The notes under the pieces: model-generated | What the model saw: only the letters and a program-made list of their open reading frames with translations | Told to the model about the DNA's origin: nothing | The model's database searches: none | Made by a program: the position numbers and the translations under genes | Virus record (IMG/VR): IMGVR_UViG_3300009008_000192 | Location: 1-28,287 of that record | Reading direction: 5' to 3' (one strand) | Source of the DNA: a virus | Length of the DNA stretch: 28,287 bases | Shown: in pieces, positions 20,343 through 27,527 of the stretch | How the letters are laid out: each line of letters opens with the position of its first letter | Position numbering within the stretch: the first letter of the stretch is position 1

Positions 20343-21630
20343 GGTTGTGCGCAAAATCCCAACAACACCGAACTATCGCAGGCTAAAAGAAGCCGATGCG
20401 AATGATTTTTTCTACAAGGTGCTTGAGGGAAGCTCTGGAAGCTCCAAAACATTCAGCATTGTTCAATACCTAGTCGAGAAGGCTCTTACCAAGAAACGAC
20501 GGATCCGCGGGTTACGATATGACCAGCGAACGTGTCGAGATTCAATCATTGCCGACTTTAAGACTGTGATGATGGAGCAATTCCAGATATGGGATGATAA
20601 GTGCTGGAACCAGACGAATATGGAATACACCTTTCCAAACGGTTCGTATTTTCATTTCCGAGGGTGTAAAGAGGCTCAAAAACTGCACGGCCCGCGCTAC
20701 GACATCACTTGGGCAAACGAGGTGATGGAACTGCCCTACGAGTCGCACCGCCAGATTGTAATGCGCACATCTGAGGAGATTATCTACGACTTCAATCCAT
20801 CGCTAAACAGCCATTGGATATTCGAGAAGGTTCAAAAGCGCGATGATTGCGCGTGGATACACTCAACATTCAGAGACAACCCGATGTTGCCGGCCACCGA
20901 CCGCGCCGAAATTCTCGCCTATGACCCAAACAATCCCGAAAATGTACGACAGGGAACTGCGGATAAGTGGGCTTGGGCTGTGTATGGCTTGGGTCAACGC
21001 GGTCGCAGAGAGGGCGCCATATTCAACATTGCCCCGGAAATCATCGACTATTGGCCCGAACAGCACCTTTGCGACAAGTGGGGATTCGGCCTGGACTTCG
21101 GCTATAGCGACGATCCTGCTGCGCTCATCGAATGCTGCATCCACCAGGGATCCCTGCTATTGCGCGAAAAGGTCTACGAAACAAAGCTTATCACCATCAA
21201 AAGCCATGCAGCACCAAACACGCCGAGTTTGCAGGGACGCTTTGAAGAGTGCGGAATCAGCAAAAACAGCAAGATAAAGGCCGATCAGAGCCGCCCGGAT
21301 CAGATAGCGGAACTGCGCACCGAGGGATACAACATCAGCGCAACGCCGAAAACGAAAGGTTCGATTGTGGCCGGTATAGATTTAATGAAGCGCTTTCCGA
21401 TCAAGGTTCATCGCGCCTCGGTCAATTTGCAGATGGAATTTCAACAATATGCTTGGAAAAAGCATTCGACCGGTCTAAATTTAAATGAGCCGGAGGACAA
21501 TTGGAATCACGGAATCGACGCGGCGCGATATTGGGCGCTCGATGAGTTGGTGAAATGGCAACCGGCCCGCCCTGGAAACCTTGGGCGCAAGCTGGCGAGA
21601 GCGTCAGGCAAACCGAGGAAGAGGTATTGA
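20335..21630 (+). CDS. terL: Terminase large subunit (PBSX/Terminase_3 type)
   Basis: A 431-residue DNA-packaging motor. The ATPase half has Walker A EGSSGSSKT (31-39) and a YDITWANEVME Walker-B region (122-132). The nuclease half begins with GLDFGYSDDPAA (Asp near 254), followed by IKADQSRPDQI and NHGIDAARYW, which carry the other metal-binding acids of the RNase H-like fold. It cuts concatemers and pumps DNA into proheads through the portal encoded downstream. Confidence 0.95.
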   Translation: MTEVVRKIPTTPNYRRLKEADANDFFYKVLEGSSGSSKTFSIVQYLVEKALTKKRRIRGLRYDQRTCRDSIIADFKTVMMEQFQIWDDKCWNQTNMEYTFPNGSYFHFRGCKEAQKLHGPRYDITWANEVMELPYESHRQIVMRTSEEIIYDFNPSLNSHWIFEKVQKRDDCAWIHSTFRDNPMLPATDRAEILAYDPNNPENVRQGTADKWAWAVYGLGQRGRREGAIFNIAPEIIDYWPEQHLCDKWGFGLDFGYSDDPAALIECCIHQGSLLLREKVYETKLITIKSHAAPNTPSLQGRFEECGISKNSKIKADQSRPDQIAELRTEGYNISATPKTKGSIVAGIDLMKRFPIKVHRASVNLQMEFQQYAWKKHSTGLNLNEPEDNWNHGIDAARYWALDELVKWQPARPGNLGRKLARASGKPRKRY

Positions 21631-21631
21631 G

Positions 21632-21772
21632 ATGATCGGCAAAGTTCTTGATTTAATAGCCACACTCCTTGCGATTGTGATTATTTACGCTATAGTCAGC
21701 GTAGGAATCGGGGCATTTGAGAAGGTTGTTGCGCGGGATTATTACGAAAGGGCTGTGAGGGTGGTAGAATGA
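21632..21772 (+). CDS. Small membrane protein
   Basis: A 46-residue protein: MIGKVLDLIATLLAIVIIYA followed by IVSVGIG, a single transmembrane helix, then a charged tail. ATG at 21632 with AGAGG upstream, 1 nt after the terL stop; the frame is open further upstream inside terL. A small hydrophobic protein after terL may be a holin-like or assembly-related factor; unknown. Confidence 0.5.
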   Translation: MIGKVLDLIATLLAIVIIYAIVSVGIGAFEKVVARDYYERAVRVVE

Positions 21773-22005
21773 ACCAGAAGACGATTCAATCGATGGACAA
21801 CATCGGCAAAACTTGCGCGTCAATAGACCGTCGTCTAAACTTAATGGGGCCGCTTATGGATCACGTTGCCCCCACCGTAATGCAACTCATGAGGGATGAC
21901 GTTCCGGCTGACAAGATGAATATCGAACTAGACCGTACCGCATGGAACTCGGTTTATGAAGAGGGAATCGACCGCGTGATGGGCCTAAACATAATCTGGG
22001 TGTAA
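21769..22005 (+). CDS. Hypothetical protein
   Basis: A 78-residue helical protein (LNLMGPLMDHVAPTVMQLMR in the middle, WNSVYEEGIDRVMGLNIIWV at the end), overlapping the previous gene by 4 nt. No domain is recognised. It lies in the small-gene stretch between terminase and portal. Confidence 0.52.
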   Translation: MNQKTIQSMDNIGKTCASIDRRLNLMGPLMDHVAPTVMQLMRDDVPADKMNIELDRTAWNSVYEEGIDRVMGLNIIWV

Positions 22006-22006
22006 T

Positions 22007-22210
22007 ATGAAGCGAAACCGCAACAAAAGGAAAAAGTCGGAACGTCTGACCCACTGGCAACAGATGGAGCAAAAGCGCATGTTTGCCGCAAATCAGGGCT
22101 TCATGCAGGCGGTAATGGATCTATGCTTTTCGATGCGGTGGCGTTTCGGCTGGCAGGTTATACGCGGGATTAATCCAATGACGGGGAAGAGGCATGAGCA
22201 AAGAGATTAG
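22007..22210 (+). CDS. Small basic hypothetical protein
   Basis: A 67-residue protein with an Arg/Lys-rich start (MKRNRNKRKKSERLTHWQQM) and a Trp-rich middle (FSMRWRFGWQVIRG). It starts 1 nt after the preceding stop and overlaps the next gene by 17 nt. Function unknown; its basic nature suggests DNA or capsid-interior binding. Confidence 0.5.
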   Translation: MKRNRNKRKKSERLTHWQQMEQKRMFAANQGFMQAVMDLCFSMRWRFGWQVIRGINPMTGKRHEQRD

Positions 22211-22340
22211 AGCCAAGAATCGGAAGTTTCGCAAGGAGGCGGAAGCGGCAGAGCGCAGGGATCTCCGCAGCCGAACCTACAGCACGAAAGAGGCGCGGGA
22301 CAACTTTGACCGGATCTTTGGCAAGAAAAAGCGCGGTTAG
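22194..22340 (+). CDS. Small charged hypothetical protein
   Basis: A 48-residue protein, MSKEIRAKNRKFRKEAEAAE at its start and ending FGKKKRG. Highly charged, helical. GGGGAAGAGG lies just upstream of the ATG. Its stop codon lies inside the promoter-like motif in front of the portal gene. Confidence 0.5.
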   Translation: MSKEIRAKNRKFRKEAEAAERRDLRSRTYSTKEARDNFDRIFGKKKRG

Positions 22341-22349
22341 TGTATATTA
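22336..22349 (+). promoter_or_regulatory. Promoter-like motif before the portal gene
   Basis: GTTAGTGTATATTA, identical to 25771-25784 upstream of the capsid leader. A TATATTA core without a clear -35 box would suit a late -10-type promoter, as in T4 late promoters. It lies 13 nt before the portal ATG, so the transcript would have a very short leader, or the motif may act differently here. Confidence 0.5.
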
Positions 22350-22361
22350 ACCGAGGACACT

Positions 22362-23996
22362 ATGGGAAAATCTAAAGCCGATAAAGCAATCCAAGCCTAC
22401 GAGGGCGGGAAGCACGAACTTGACAGCGTTGACTCGCTGACGAGGATATGCGCCCGCTACTTCGTACCTGAGTACAACGACCTGACCATTGACCCGAACG
22501 AGAGCGAAATATCTCTGCCGAACACCAGCGCGGGGATTATTTCTCATCAGAAAATGGTGGGCGGTCTGTTTTCAAACACCGTTTCCATGGGGCGTGGTCA
22601 CATTGAAAGCGCTGATCCTGAAATGCGAGAGCGTGAGGAAGCCCAGCGGTTCTATAAGAAAATCGGGGAAAAGGGCGACGACATTATGGGAATCGTGTTC
22701 CCAGAGGCGTACCATGAAAGTCTCAGCGACTATTCACTCGGCTCGGTTGGCGTTCTCTATGTCCATTTCGACGAAGAAACGGGCGAGCATGAGATTGAAG
22801 CCCACGGTTCGGCGGATTGCGTCTGGTATCTTGATCGGCGCGGGCGGGCAACCGAAATGTATCGCAAATTCGAGTATACCGCCGACCAGGCCGTCGAGCA
22901 CTTCGGATATGACTCTGTAAGCGATGAGGTTCGCAAGGCTTACGACAAGAGCGATAAGAAGAAATTTGAGTTCATCCACGGTATGTACCCGAGGAAGAAA
23001 CGCAACGCCAAAAGAAAAGACTCCAAAAATATGCCTTTCGAGGTGGTTTATGTGGAAGTCAAAAACCGTAGAACCGTTATGGAATCGGGTACATATCGTT
23101 TTCGCTATGTGGTGTACGTTCAGAACAAGCGCCGCGGGATGCGGACGGGCTACTCAAGCGCGATGCATTCGCTTCCGGCCATGCGAACGGCGGTTAGGGC
23201 AATCGATGACTATTTTGATGCGAGCGAGTTCCGTACCCGCCCCGCAATGTTCATGAATGACGAAAACAGCGTTGACAATGCGAATGCGCTGCGGCCGGGG
23301 GATGTCCGGTATGCTGATTTGACCACAACGCCATTTCTTTACGGTGGCGACACCGACCCGAATGGAGCGCGGGAAGTCGCAGAAGTGCAGTTTTCCGAGG
23401 TCGAACAGCTTCACTTCCTCGATTTGTTCCAGGCGCTGGAGCATTTCAAGGAAGGGCAAAAGACCGCTTACGAGGTTTCGCAGATCATCGCTGAAAAAAT
23501 CTTCATGATTTTCCCGGTAATCAACTCGCTTAAAGGCATGTTCTCGGATGTTATCACCATTCTGGCGCAGGATATTATTCAGTATGGGCTGGCAGACGTT
23601 GAGGTTCCTGACGTTCTTTTGAGCAAGGACGAGGGCGGGAATATCGCAATGGGCGACCAGTTCCGTGTTAAGTACACCAGCCGTATTGACATGCGGGTTG
23701 CCGGGGTGGAAACCGAAAACGTCCTGTTCGCGATACAAGAGATGGTTCAGGCCGAACAGTTGCTCGAAGGAAGCACTCACGCGCAGGCCGTGGTTAAGAT
23801 CGAAGAAACCCTTATGCGGATTGCCAACAAGCGGAATCTGGATGTTGACCAGACGCGGAACAGCATTGAGTACAAAAACGAATTGGCGCGGATCCGTCAG
23901 GAGCGAATTGCAATGGCAAACGCGCAGGCCGATATTGAAGCGGCATCTAAGCGCGACATTCAGAAGACCCCTGAGCCGGGTAGCGAGGCTGAATAA
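22362..23996 (+). CDS. Head-tail connector / portal protein (T7 gp8-like)
   Basis: A 544-residue protein of the podovirus head-to-tail connector family. Seen: an N-terminal helical region with ICARYFVPEYNDLT, a middle with FPEAYHESLSDYSLGSVGVL and the LDRRGRATEMYRKFEYTADQ strand-helix typical of this family, a later RTRPAMFMNDE, and a C-terminal helix-rich crown including KTAYEVSQIIAEKIFMIFPV. It forms the dodecameric ring through which terminase pumps DNA. Length is close to T7 gp8 (536). Confidence 0.88.
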   Translation: MGKSKADKAIQAYEGGKHELDSVDSLTRICARYFVPEYNDLTIDPNESEISLPNTSAGIISHQKMVGGLFSNTVSMGRGHIESADPEMREREEAQRFYKKIGEKGDDIMGIVFPEAYHESLSDYSLGSVGVLYVHFDEETGEHEIEAHGSADCVWYLDRRGRATEMYRKFEYTADQAVEHFGYDSVSDEVRKAYDKSDKKKFEFIHGMYPRKKRNAKRKDSKNMPFEVVYVEVKNRRTVMESGTYRFRYVVYVQNKRRGMRTGYSSAMHSLPAMRTAVRAIDDYFDASEFRTRPAMFMNDENSVDNANALRPGDVRYADLTTTPFLYGGDTDPNGAREVAEVQFSEVEQLHFLDLFQALEHFKEGQKTAYEVSQIIAEKIFMIFPVINSLKGMFSDVITILAQDIIQYGLADVEVPDVLLSKDEGGNIAMGDQFRVKYTSRIDMRVAGVETENVLFAIQEMVQAEQLLEGSTHAQAVVKIEETLMRIANKRNLDVDQTRNSIEYKNELARIRQERIAMANAQADIEAASKRDIQKTPEPGSEAE

Positions 23997-24211
23997 TGCC
24001 ACCCAACAATGAGGACAGCAGGGCGAAGCAGCACCGTCACGCGATAAAGCAACTCGCAAAGACGGCGAACGGCAAGAAGGTTCTGGATTATCTGGTAGAG
24101 CAGGGCGGTTTTTACAAGACGCTTTCGCACTCCGATCAAAAAACTCAAAATGATGCTGTCGCAAGGCGTGATTTCGTGGTAAAAAACATCATCAACCCAA
24201 TGAACAAGTGA
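23996..24211 (+). CDS. Small Bbp19-like hypothetical protein
   Basis: A 71-residue basic, helical protein that starts inside the portal stop (TAATG). The pattern KKVLDYLVEQGGFYKTLSHS followed by DAVARRDFVVKNII resembles the small Bbp19-type proteins found just after podovirus connector genes. It probably has a head-assembly accessory role; family assignment is tentative. Confidence 0.55.
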   Translation: MPPNNEDSRAKQHRHAIKQLAKTANGKKVLDYLVEQGGFYKTLSHSDQKTQNDAVARRDFVVKNIINPMNK

Positions 24212-24217
24212 GGAATT

Positions 24218-24859
24218 ATGAGCGAACCGATTACAAAAGAAGCACTGTTAGCGGGCGAACTTGATCCGGAAGCGGTCAGCCTGACTGATATTATGGCGTT
24301 TTGCGCTGAGAACGACATCGACTACGATGTCAGCAGCGAGAAGGAAAAGAAGGATATTCTTAATGACCTTTGCGATATTCTTTCGGGGCCTGTTTTTGAG
24401 GAGGTTTCGGTCGAGCAATATGCAGATTCATTCGGCTGTTCTATTGATCTCATCAAAGAACTTACCGGCCTGCCCCGCAAAAACAGCAAGATCAGTTTGG
24501 AGATTCAAGATAAGCTACCGGGCAAGATTCTTGCGCACCACGCGCTTAATGACGACGCACCGCCCGAGAAGAAAGATGTTGTTCAGGATGAAGGTCCGGC
24601 CAAACCCAAAGAAAAGCCGAAGTCAGACTTCCTTTCGCGCCGTGCCAAAAAGATCGAACAGGCAAAGATGCGCACCGGAACCACGGACGGCAAGGGTGCA
24701 AGCGGTCAAGATTTCCCGCTTGAAAAATACAAGGATCTTCCGGAAGAAGAATACGACAAGTTGCCGGGGCGTATTCGTCGCAACCTGGAGCGCAACGACC
24801 CTGATTTAAAGGAGCGTGAAGCCAAGAAGGCCGAAGCCAAGAAACAGCAGGGTAAATAA
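24218..24859 (+). CDS. Hypothetical head-module protein
   Basis: A 213-residue acidic-then-basic protein. Residues 1-115 look globular and helical (SLTDIMAFCAENDIDYDVSS, FGCSIDLIKELTGLP); about 115-150 is a Pro/Lys-rich linker; the C-terminal 60 residues are charged and end KKAEAKKQQGK. It lies between portal and scaffold genes, so it may be a scaffold accessory, protease cofactor or internal protein. No family is recognised. Confidence 0.55.
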   Translation: MSEPITKEALLAGELDPEAVSLTDIMAFCAENDIDYDVSSEKEKKDILNDLCDILSGPVFEEVSVEQYADSFGCSIDLIKELTGLPRKNSKISLEIQDKLPGKILAHHALNDDAPPEKKDVVQDEGPAKPKEKPKSDFLSRRAKKIEQAKMRTGTTDGKGASGQDFPLEKYKDLPEEEYDKLPGRIRRNLERNDPDLKEREAKKAEAKKQQGK

Positions 24860-24860
24860 T

Positions 24861-24931
24861 CGCAGTGGGGCTGGTGCTCGTGTTGGGTTCATAGTCCAAT
24901 AACGCGGGTTCGATTCCCGCCACAGCAACCA
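24861..24931 (+). tRNA. Aberrant initiator-like tRNA-Met (CAT)
   Basis: 71 nt with encoded CCA. The T-arm is perfect (GCGGG/TTCGATT/CCCGC at 24904-24920). The anticodon arm is TTGGG / TTCATAG / TCCAA with CAT at 24890-24892. The acceptor arm has C1:A72, the hallmark of bacterial initiator tRNA, plus an A:A mismatch; the discriminator is A. The D-arm is reduced (stem GGGC/GCTC, 4-nt loop TGGT) and the usual two linker nucleotides before it are missing. It may be a degenerate or regulatory tRNA-like element rather than a working tRNA. It sits within the late operon between two head genes. Confidence 0.72.
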
Positions 24932-24947
24932 ACAAGGAGAGTAAGTT

Positions 24948-25697
24948 ATGGCAATTGAAGATTTTGAAGGCGTAGATTTCGGAGATTACACCCCATCCGA
25001 TAAAATTCACGAGTTCGGCGGTGTTGGCCCACTTGCCAAAGCGTATGACGAACTCCGTTCCGACAATTCCACAAAAATCAGGGTTCCAGGGGATGACGCG
25101 AGCGAAGAGGACAAGACGGCATTTAACGCCGACCTCCGCACGCGCCTTGGAATCAACCCGCCCGAAACCGCTGACGGTTACTCATGGAAGCCCCCAGAAG
25201 GCTTGGAAAAGCAGTTTGAAGGGATGGCCGATGAGTTCAAGAAGTACCATGAAGCCGGGTACGACGACGCAACTGTTTCTTTTATGATGCAGGAAAAGGC
25301 GGACGCGCTATCGGCTGTTCAGGCATCCATGCAGGATAAACAGGCAGAGATTGCCAAGGAAGCCGAAACCGCCCTTAAAGAAAAATGGGGCGACAATTAC
25401 GAAGAAAACATGAAGGCGGCGAATGGAATGGAAAGCCGTTTTCCTGAGTTATTCGATACGCTCAAAGCTGCGGGGCTGGTAAACCACCAAGCAACGATTG
25501 AAACCATGTTTGACGTTGCCATGAGCGTGCGGGAAGATAAACCGCCTGCCAATGACCCGACTGTGGTTAAGAGCCTACAGGAAGAGCTTAAAACGCTCAA
25601 AGCGGATCCGTCCTATATGCGGGGCAACCACCCGGATCATCATAAGACAATGTCTCGCGTTCGTGAAATTCAAGCAAACCTCTCAAAACAGGGGTAA
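24948..25697 (+). CDS. Scaffold-like protein
   Basis: A 249-residue acidic, mostly helical protein placed between portal and capsid genes, the classical scaffold position. The N-terminus has FGDYTPSDKIHEFGGVGPLA; a LGINPPETADGYSWKPPEGL segment is common in phage scaffold/head-assembly proteins; the C-terminal half is a long helix with LKEKWGDNYEENMKAANGME. GGAGAG precedes the ATG. Such proteins guide capsid assembly and leave the prohead. Confidence 0.72.
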   Translation: MAIEDFEGVDFGDYTPSDKIHEFGGVGPLAKAYDELRSDNSTKIRVPGDDASEEDKTAFNADLRTRLGINPPETADGYSWKPPEGLEKQFEGMADEFKKYHEAGYDDATVSFMMQEKADALSAVQASMQDKQAEIAKEAETALKEKWGDNYEENMKAANGMESRFPELFDTLKAAGLVNHQATIETMFDVAMSVREDKPPANDPTVVKSLQEELKTLKADPSYMRGNHPDHHKTMSRVREIQANLSKQG

Positions 25698-25725
25698 AAT
25701 AACTTTCAACTTCTCCTCAAGTTGG

Positions 25726-25762
25726 CCGCTCATCTCTTTTTTTAAGGGGTGGGCGGTTTTTT
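25726..25762 (+). terminator. Rho-independent terminator after scaffold gene
   Basis: A 9-bp stem CCGCTCATC/GGTGGGCGG with G:T pairs (25726-25734 with 25748-25756), a 13-nt loop and six Ts. It separates the scaffold transcript from the capsid transcript, which has its own promoter-like motif 9 nt downstream. Confidence 0.75.
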
Positions 25763-25770
25763 ATTACGGA

Positions 25771-25784
25771 GTTAGTGTATATTA
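25771..25784 (+). promoter_or_regulatory. Promoter-like motif before the capsid leader
   Basis: GTTAGTGTATATTA, an exact copy of the motif at 22336-22349, placed right after a terminator and followed by more AT sequence (TATATATAAG). This setting strongly suggests a transcription start for the major capsid gene. Confidence 0.6.
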
Positions 25785-25808
25785 TATATAAGCAGGGAAT
25801 AACCTTAC

Positions 25809-25885
25809 GGCCCCTAAAAATGAGCGTAAACGCTTCGGAACGGCCCGGACGCCTAGCAAGCCCCCCTTGGTTAAGGGAACAAGGC
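25809..25885 (+). ncRNA. Structured leader of the capsid mRNA (candidate)
   Basis: Within the 156-nt leader, GGCC (25809-25812) can pair with GGCC (25842-25845) around an AGCG-TAAA-CGCT hairpin (25823-25834), and GCCT (25851-25854) with AGGC (25882-25885) around a CCCTT-GGTT-AAGGG hairpin (25864-25877). CAAG at 25857 could instead pair with CTTG at 25866. It may stabilise or regulate the abundant capsid mRNA. No known RNA family is recognised. Confidence 0.4.
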
Positions 25886-25913
25886 AAGCGACAGATTAGA
25901 AATTGTTGTTTGA

Positions 25914-25927
25914 GTTAAATTAACCCA
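25914..25927 (+). promoter_or_regulatory. AT-rich leader motif before the capsid RBS
   Basis: TTAAATTAACCCAG, identical to 16240-16253. It ends in the ribosome site CAGGAGGG of the capsid gene. Related sequences precede other plus-strand genes (GTGTAAATTAAC at 19332, GTGTATATTAAC at 22340). Confidence 0.45.
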
Positions 25928-25940
25928 GGAGGGTACGAAA

Positions 25941-26999
25941 ATGAAACTTACCAAAATTCTGTATATGCTGTTTGTAGCCGGCTTCATGCCTCGCTTTGCA
26001 ATCAGTGACACCGACGCAGTACATCACATTAAGCAGTTCCATGAAATGGTTCAGGAACTTGCGGGCGGGCCTAAACGTGCGTATTTGAAAGAAACGTTCA
26101 GTTTCCAGAATACTGCCGGTGAAGCCGACTTTATCGACGGAATGCACCCGGCGAACGACGCGGGCGTTGATAATGCCATGGCGGACGTAACAAGCCGTCA
26201 CTCGTATGATCAGATTGGTTCCCCGTCTCAGGCGCAGCTGGTTGATAGCGTTCTGACCCGAAACGATAGTGTTCAGGGCCAGCGTACGCAGATTCTTCCG
26301 CGTCAGTTCGAGATTGGCAAATGGTTTGCACCGAGTGAAAAGAACTTCCTCGAATACACCGATCCTACCAGTCGTAAGATTCGCGCTCTGTGGGCCGGAT
26401 ACTGGCGTAAACAGGATCTTCGTGGTATGCATGCGCTGTTTGATGCTACCATGAACCGCGTTGCCGATGATGCGACCGATTCTACCACGGTTACGACCGA
26501 GGCGATTCCGGCATCCCAGATCATGGCCGACGAAACCCGCGACACAATCGATCATAAAATTTTCTCTGCGATCAAAGCTAAGATGCTCACGCAGTATCTT
26601 ACCGGCGAGCATATCTATGTTGGCTTCGGCCCGGATACATGGAAATCTCTGGTTGATAACAGCGGCGACCGCCTGCTGAATCAAGATTACGTTTCGAGTG
26701 CCAAGCACTTTGAAAGCGGCGATCTGCCGATGGTTTACGGTTGCGTTCCGGTCGTTCATCCTCTGTTTGACGATGTTGCTACCCTCACCGCTGCAGGGCT
26801 TATCTCTGGCGAAGAACAGGGACTTATCGCCGGTTGGACAGAAGACGGCATTTGCTGGGGCGAGTTCATGGCTGAAAAGTCCCTGATGGAAGCTCCAAGC
26901 GGCTACTTCAAGGGCCAGTGCGCAATTCACGTTGAGCAGTATGCCAACGCCGTTCGTGCCGACGACCTCCAGGTTGTACAGGGTGCTGTTGTAGCGTAA
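25941..26999 (+). CDS. Major capsid protein
   Basis: A 352-residue protein following scaffold, with its own promoter-like motif and a strong GGAGGG site, as expected for the most abundant virion protein. It has an HK97-type-looking layout: an N-terminal helical part, a TSRHSYDQIGSPSQAQLVDS segment, a central TIDHKIFSAIKAKMLTQYLT spine-like helix and a C-terminal VVHPLFDDVATLTAAG with EQYANAVRADDLQVVQG. The first 20 residues (MKLTKILYMLFVAGFMPRFA) are unusually hydrophobic for a capsid protein; the RBS supports this start. Confidence 0.82.
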   Translation: MKLTKILYMLFVAGFMPRFAISDTDAVHHIKQFHEMVQELAGGPKRAYLKETFSFQNTAGEADFIDGMHPANDAGVDNAMADVTSRHSYDQIGSPSQAQLVDSVLTRNDSVQGQRTQILPRQFEIGKWFAPSEKNFLEYTDPTSRKIRALWAGYWRKQDLRGMHALFDATMNRVADDATDSTTVTTEAIPASQIMADETRDTIDHKIFSAIKAKMLTQYLTGEHIYVGFGPDTWKSLVDNSGDRLLNQDYVSSAKHFESGDLPMVYGCVPVVHPLFDDVATLTAAGLISGEEQGLIAGWTEDGICWGEFMAEKSLMEAPSGYFKGQCAIHVEQYANAVRADDLQVVQGAVVA

Positions 27000-27010
27000 T
27001 TGATTGAACA

Positions 27011-27026
27011 GGGGGCTTCGGCCCCC
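27011..27026 (+). other. UUCG-loop hairpin after the capsid gene
   Basis: GGGGGC-TTCG-GCCCCC is a very stable tetraloop hairpin 12 nt after the capsid stop. There is no T-run, so it is more likely a 3'-end stabiliser or processing block that keeps capsid mRNA abundant while letting some readthrough continue. Confidence 0.6.
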
Positions 27027-27054
27027 GTAAATCTAAATTAAACGGAGAAATAAG

Positions 27055-27459
27055 ATGAAAAAATTGATTACACTTACAGCGGTTCTGGTGGCAACCCTTG
27101 CGATTGCTGATGTTCAGATTCGGGAGCGCAATTCTGATGTGGACGGCGATACTACCATCACGATCACTGATTATTCCCGCGTTCTAAGCACGGTTGACGA
27201 TGTGCAGGTGTCCGGGCAAACCAATACCTATACAGCATCCGTAACGTCTTACTTCAGTTCGGGCGGAACGGCATACACCAATACTTATGCGTATTTGGGT
27301 TCTGTTGCATCTGTTCAGGGTTCAGAAGCCGAGCAGTTTTACAACTCGGACGCAGATGCCTCTACAGATGACGCTGGATGGTTGAAGCCTGGTGATGTGC
27401 TGACGATTAGCGGTTCCACGCAGACCTTGTACAAGGTTGTGCTCGAAAAGGCTGATTAA
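27055..27459 (+). CDS. Small secreted-type head or decoration protein
   Basis: A 134-residue Ser/Thr/Asp-rich beta protein starting MKKLITLTAVLVATLAIADV, which looks like a cleavable signal peptide. The body (TITITDYSRVLSTVDDVQVS, YTASVTSYFSSGG) is typical of small capsid decoration or adhesin-like proteins. The position between capsid and tail-tube genes argues for a virion protein, but the signal peptide is odd for one. GGAG is 9 nt before the ATG. Confidence 0.5.
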   Translation: MKKLITLTAVLVATLAIADVQIRERNSDVDGDTTITITDYSRVLSTVDDVQVSGQTNTYTASVTSYFSSGGTAYTNTYAYLGSVASVQGSEAEQFYNSDADASTDDAGWLKPGDVLTISGSTQTLYKVVLEKAD

Positions 27460-27484
27460 ACCCGCGCTAAATTGCATGTTGAAA

Positions 27485-27514
27485 GGGGCGGGTCGATTGT
27501 GCCCGCCCTTTTTT
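27485..27514 (+). terminator. Rho-independent terminator
   Basis: A 7-bp GC stem GGGCGGG/CCCGCCC (27486-27492 with 27502-27508), a 9-nt loop and six Ts. It closes the capsid/decoration transcript just before the tail gene. Confidence 0.82.
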
Positions 27515-27527
27515 CATAGGAGGTAAC

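Noticed and set aside
23154-24164. Long reading frame on the minus strand opposite the portal gene
   Set aside because: It is a mirror frame of a well-supported gene, has no ribosome site, and its product shows no domain; the same holds for 25920-26930 opposite the capsid gene and 11207-11917 opposite the coiled-coil gene.
27011-27026. GC hairpin after the capsid gene as a terminator
   Set aside because: No T-run follows; a true terminator lies further on at 27485-27514.
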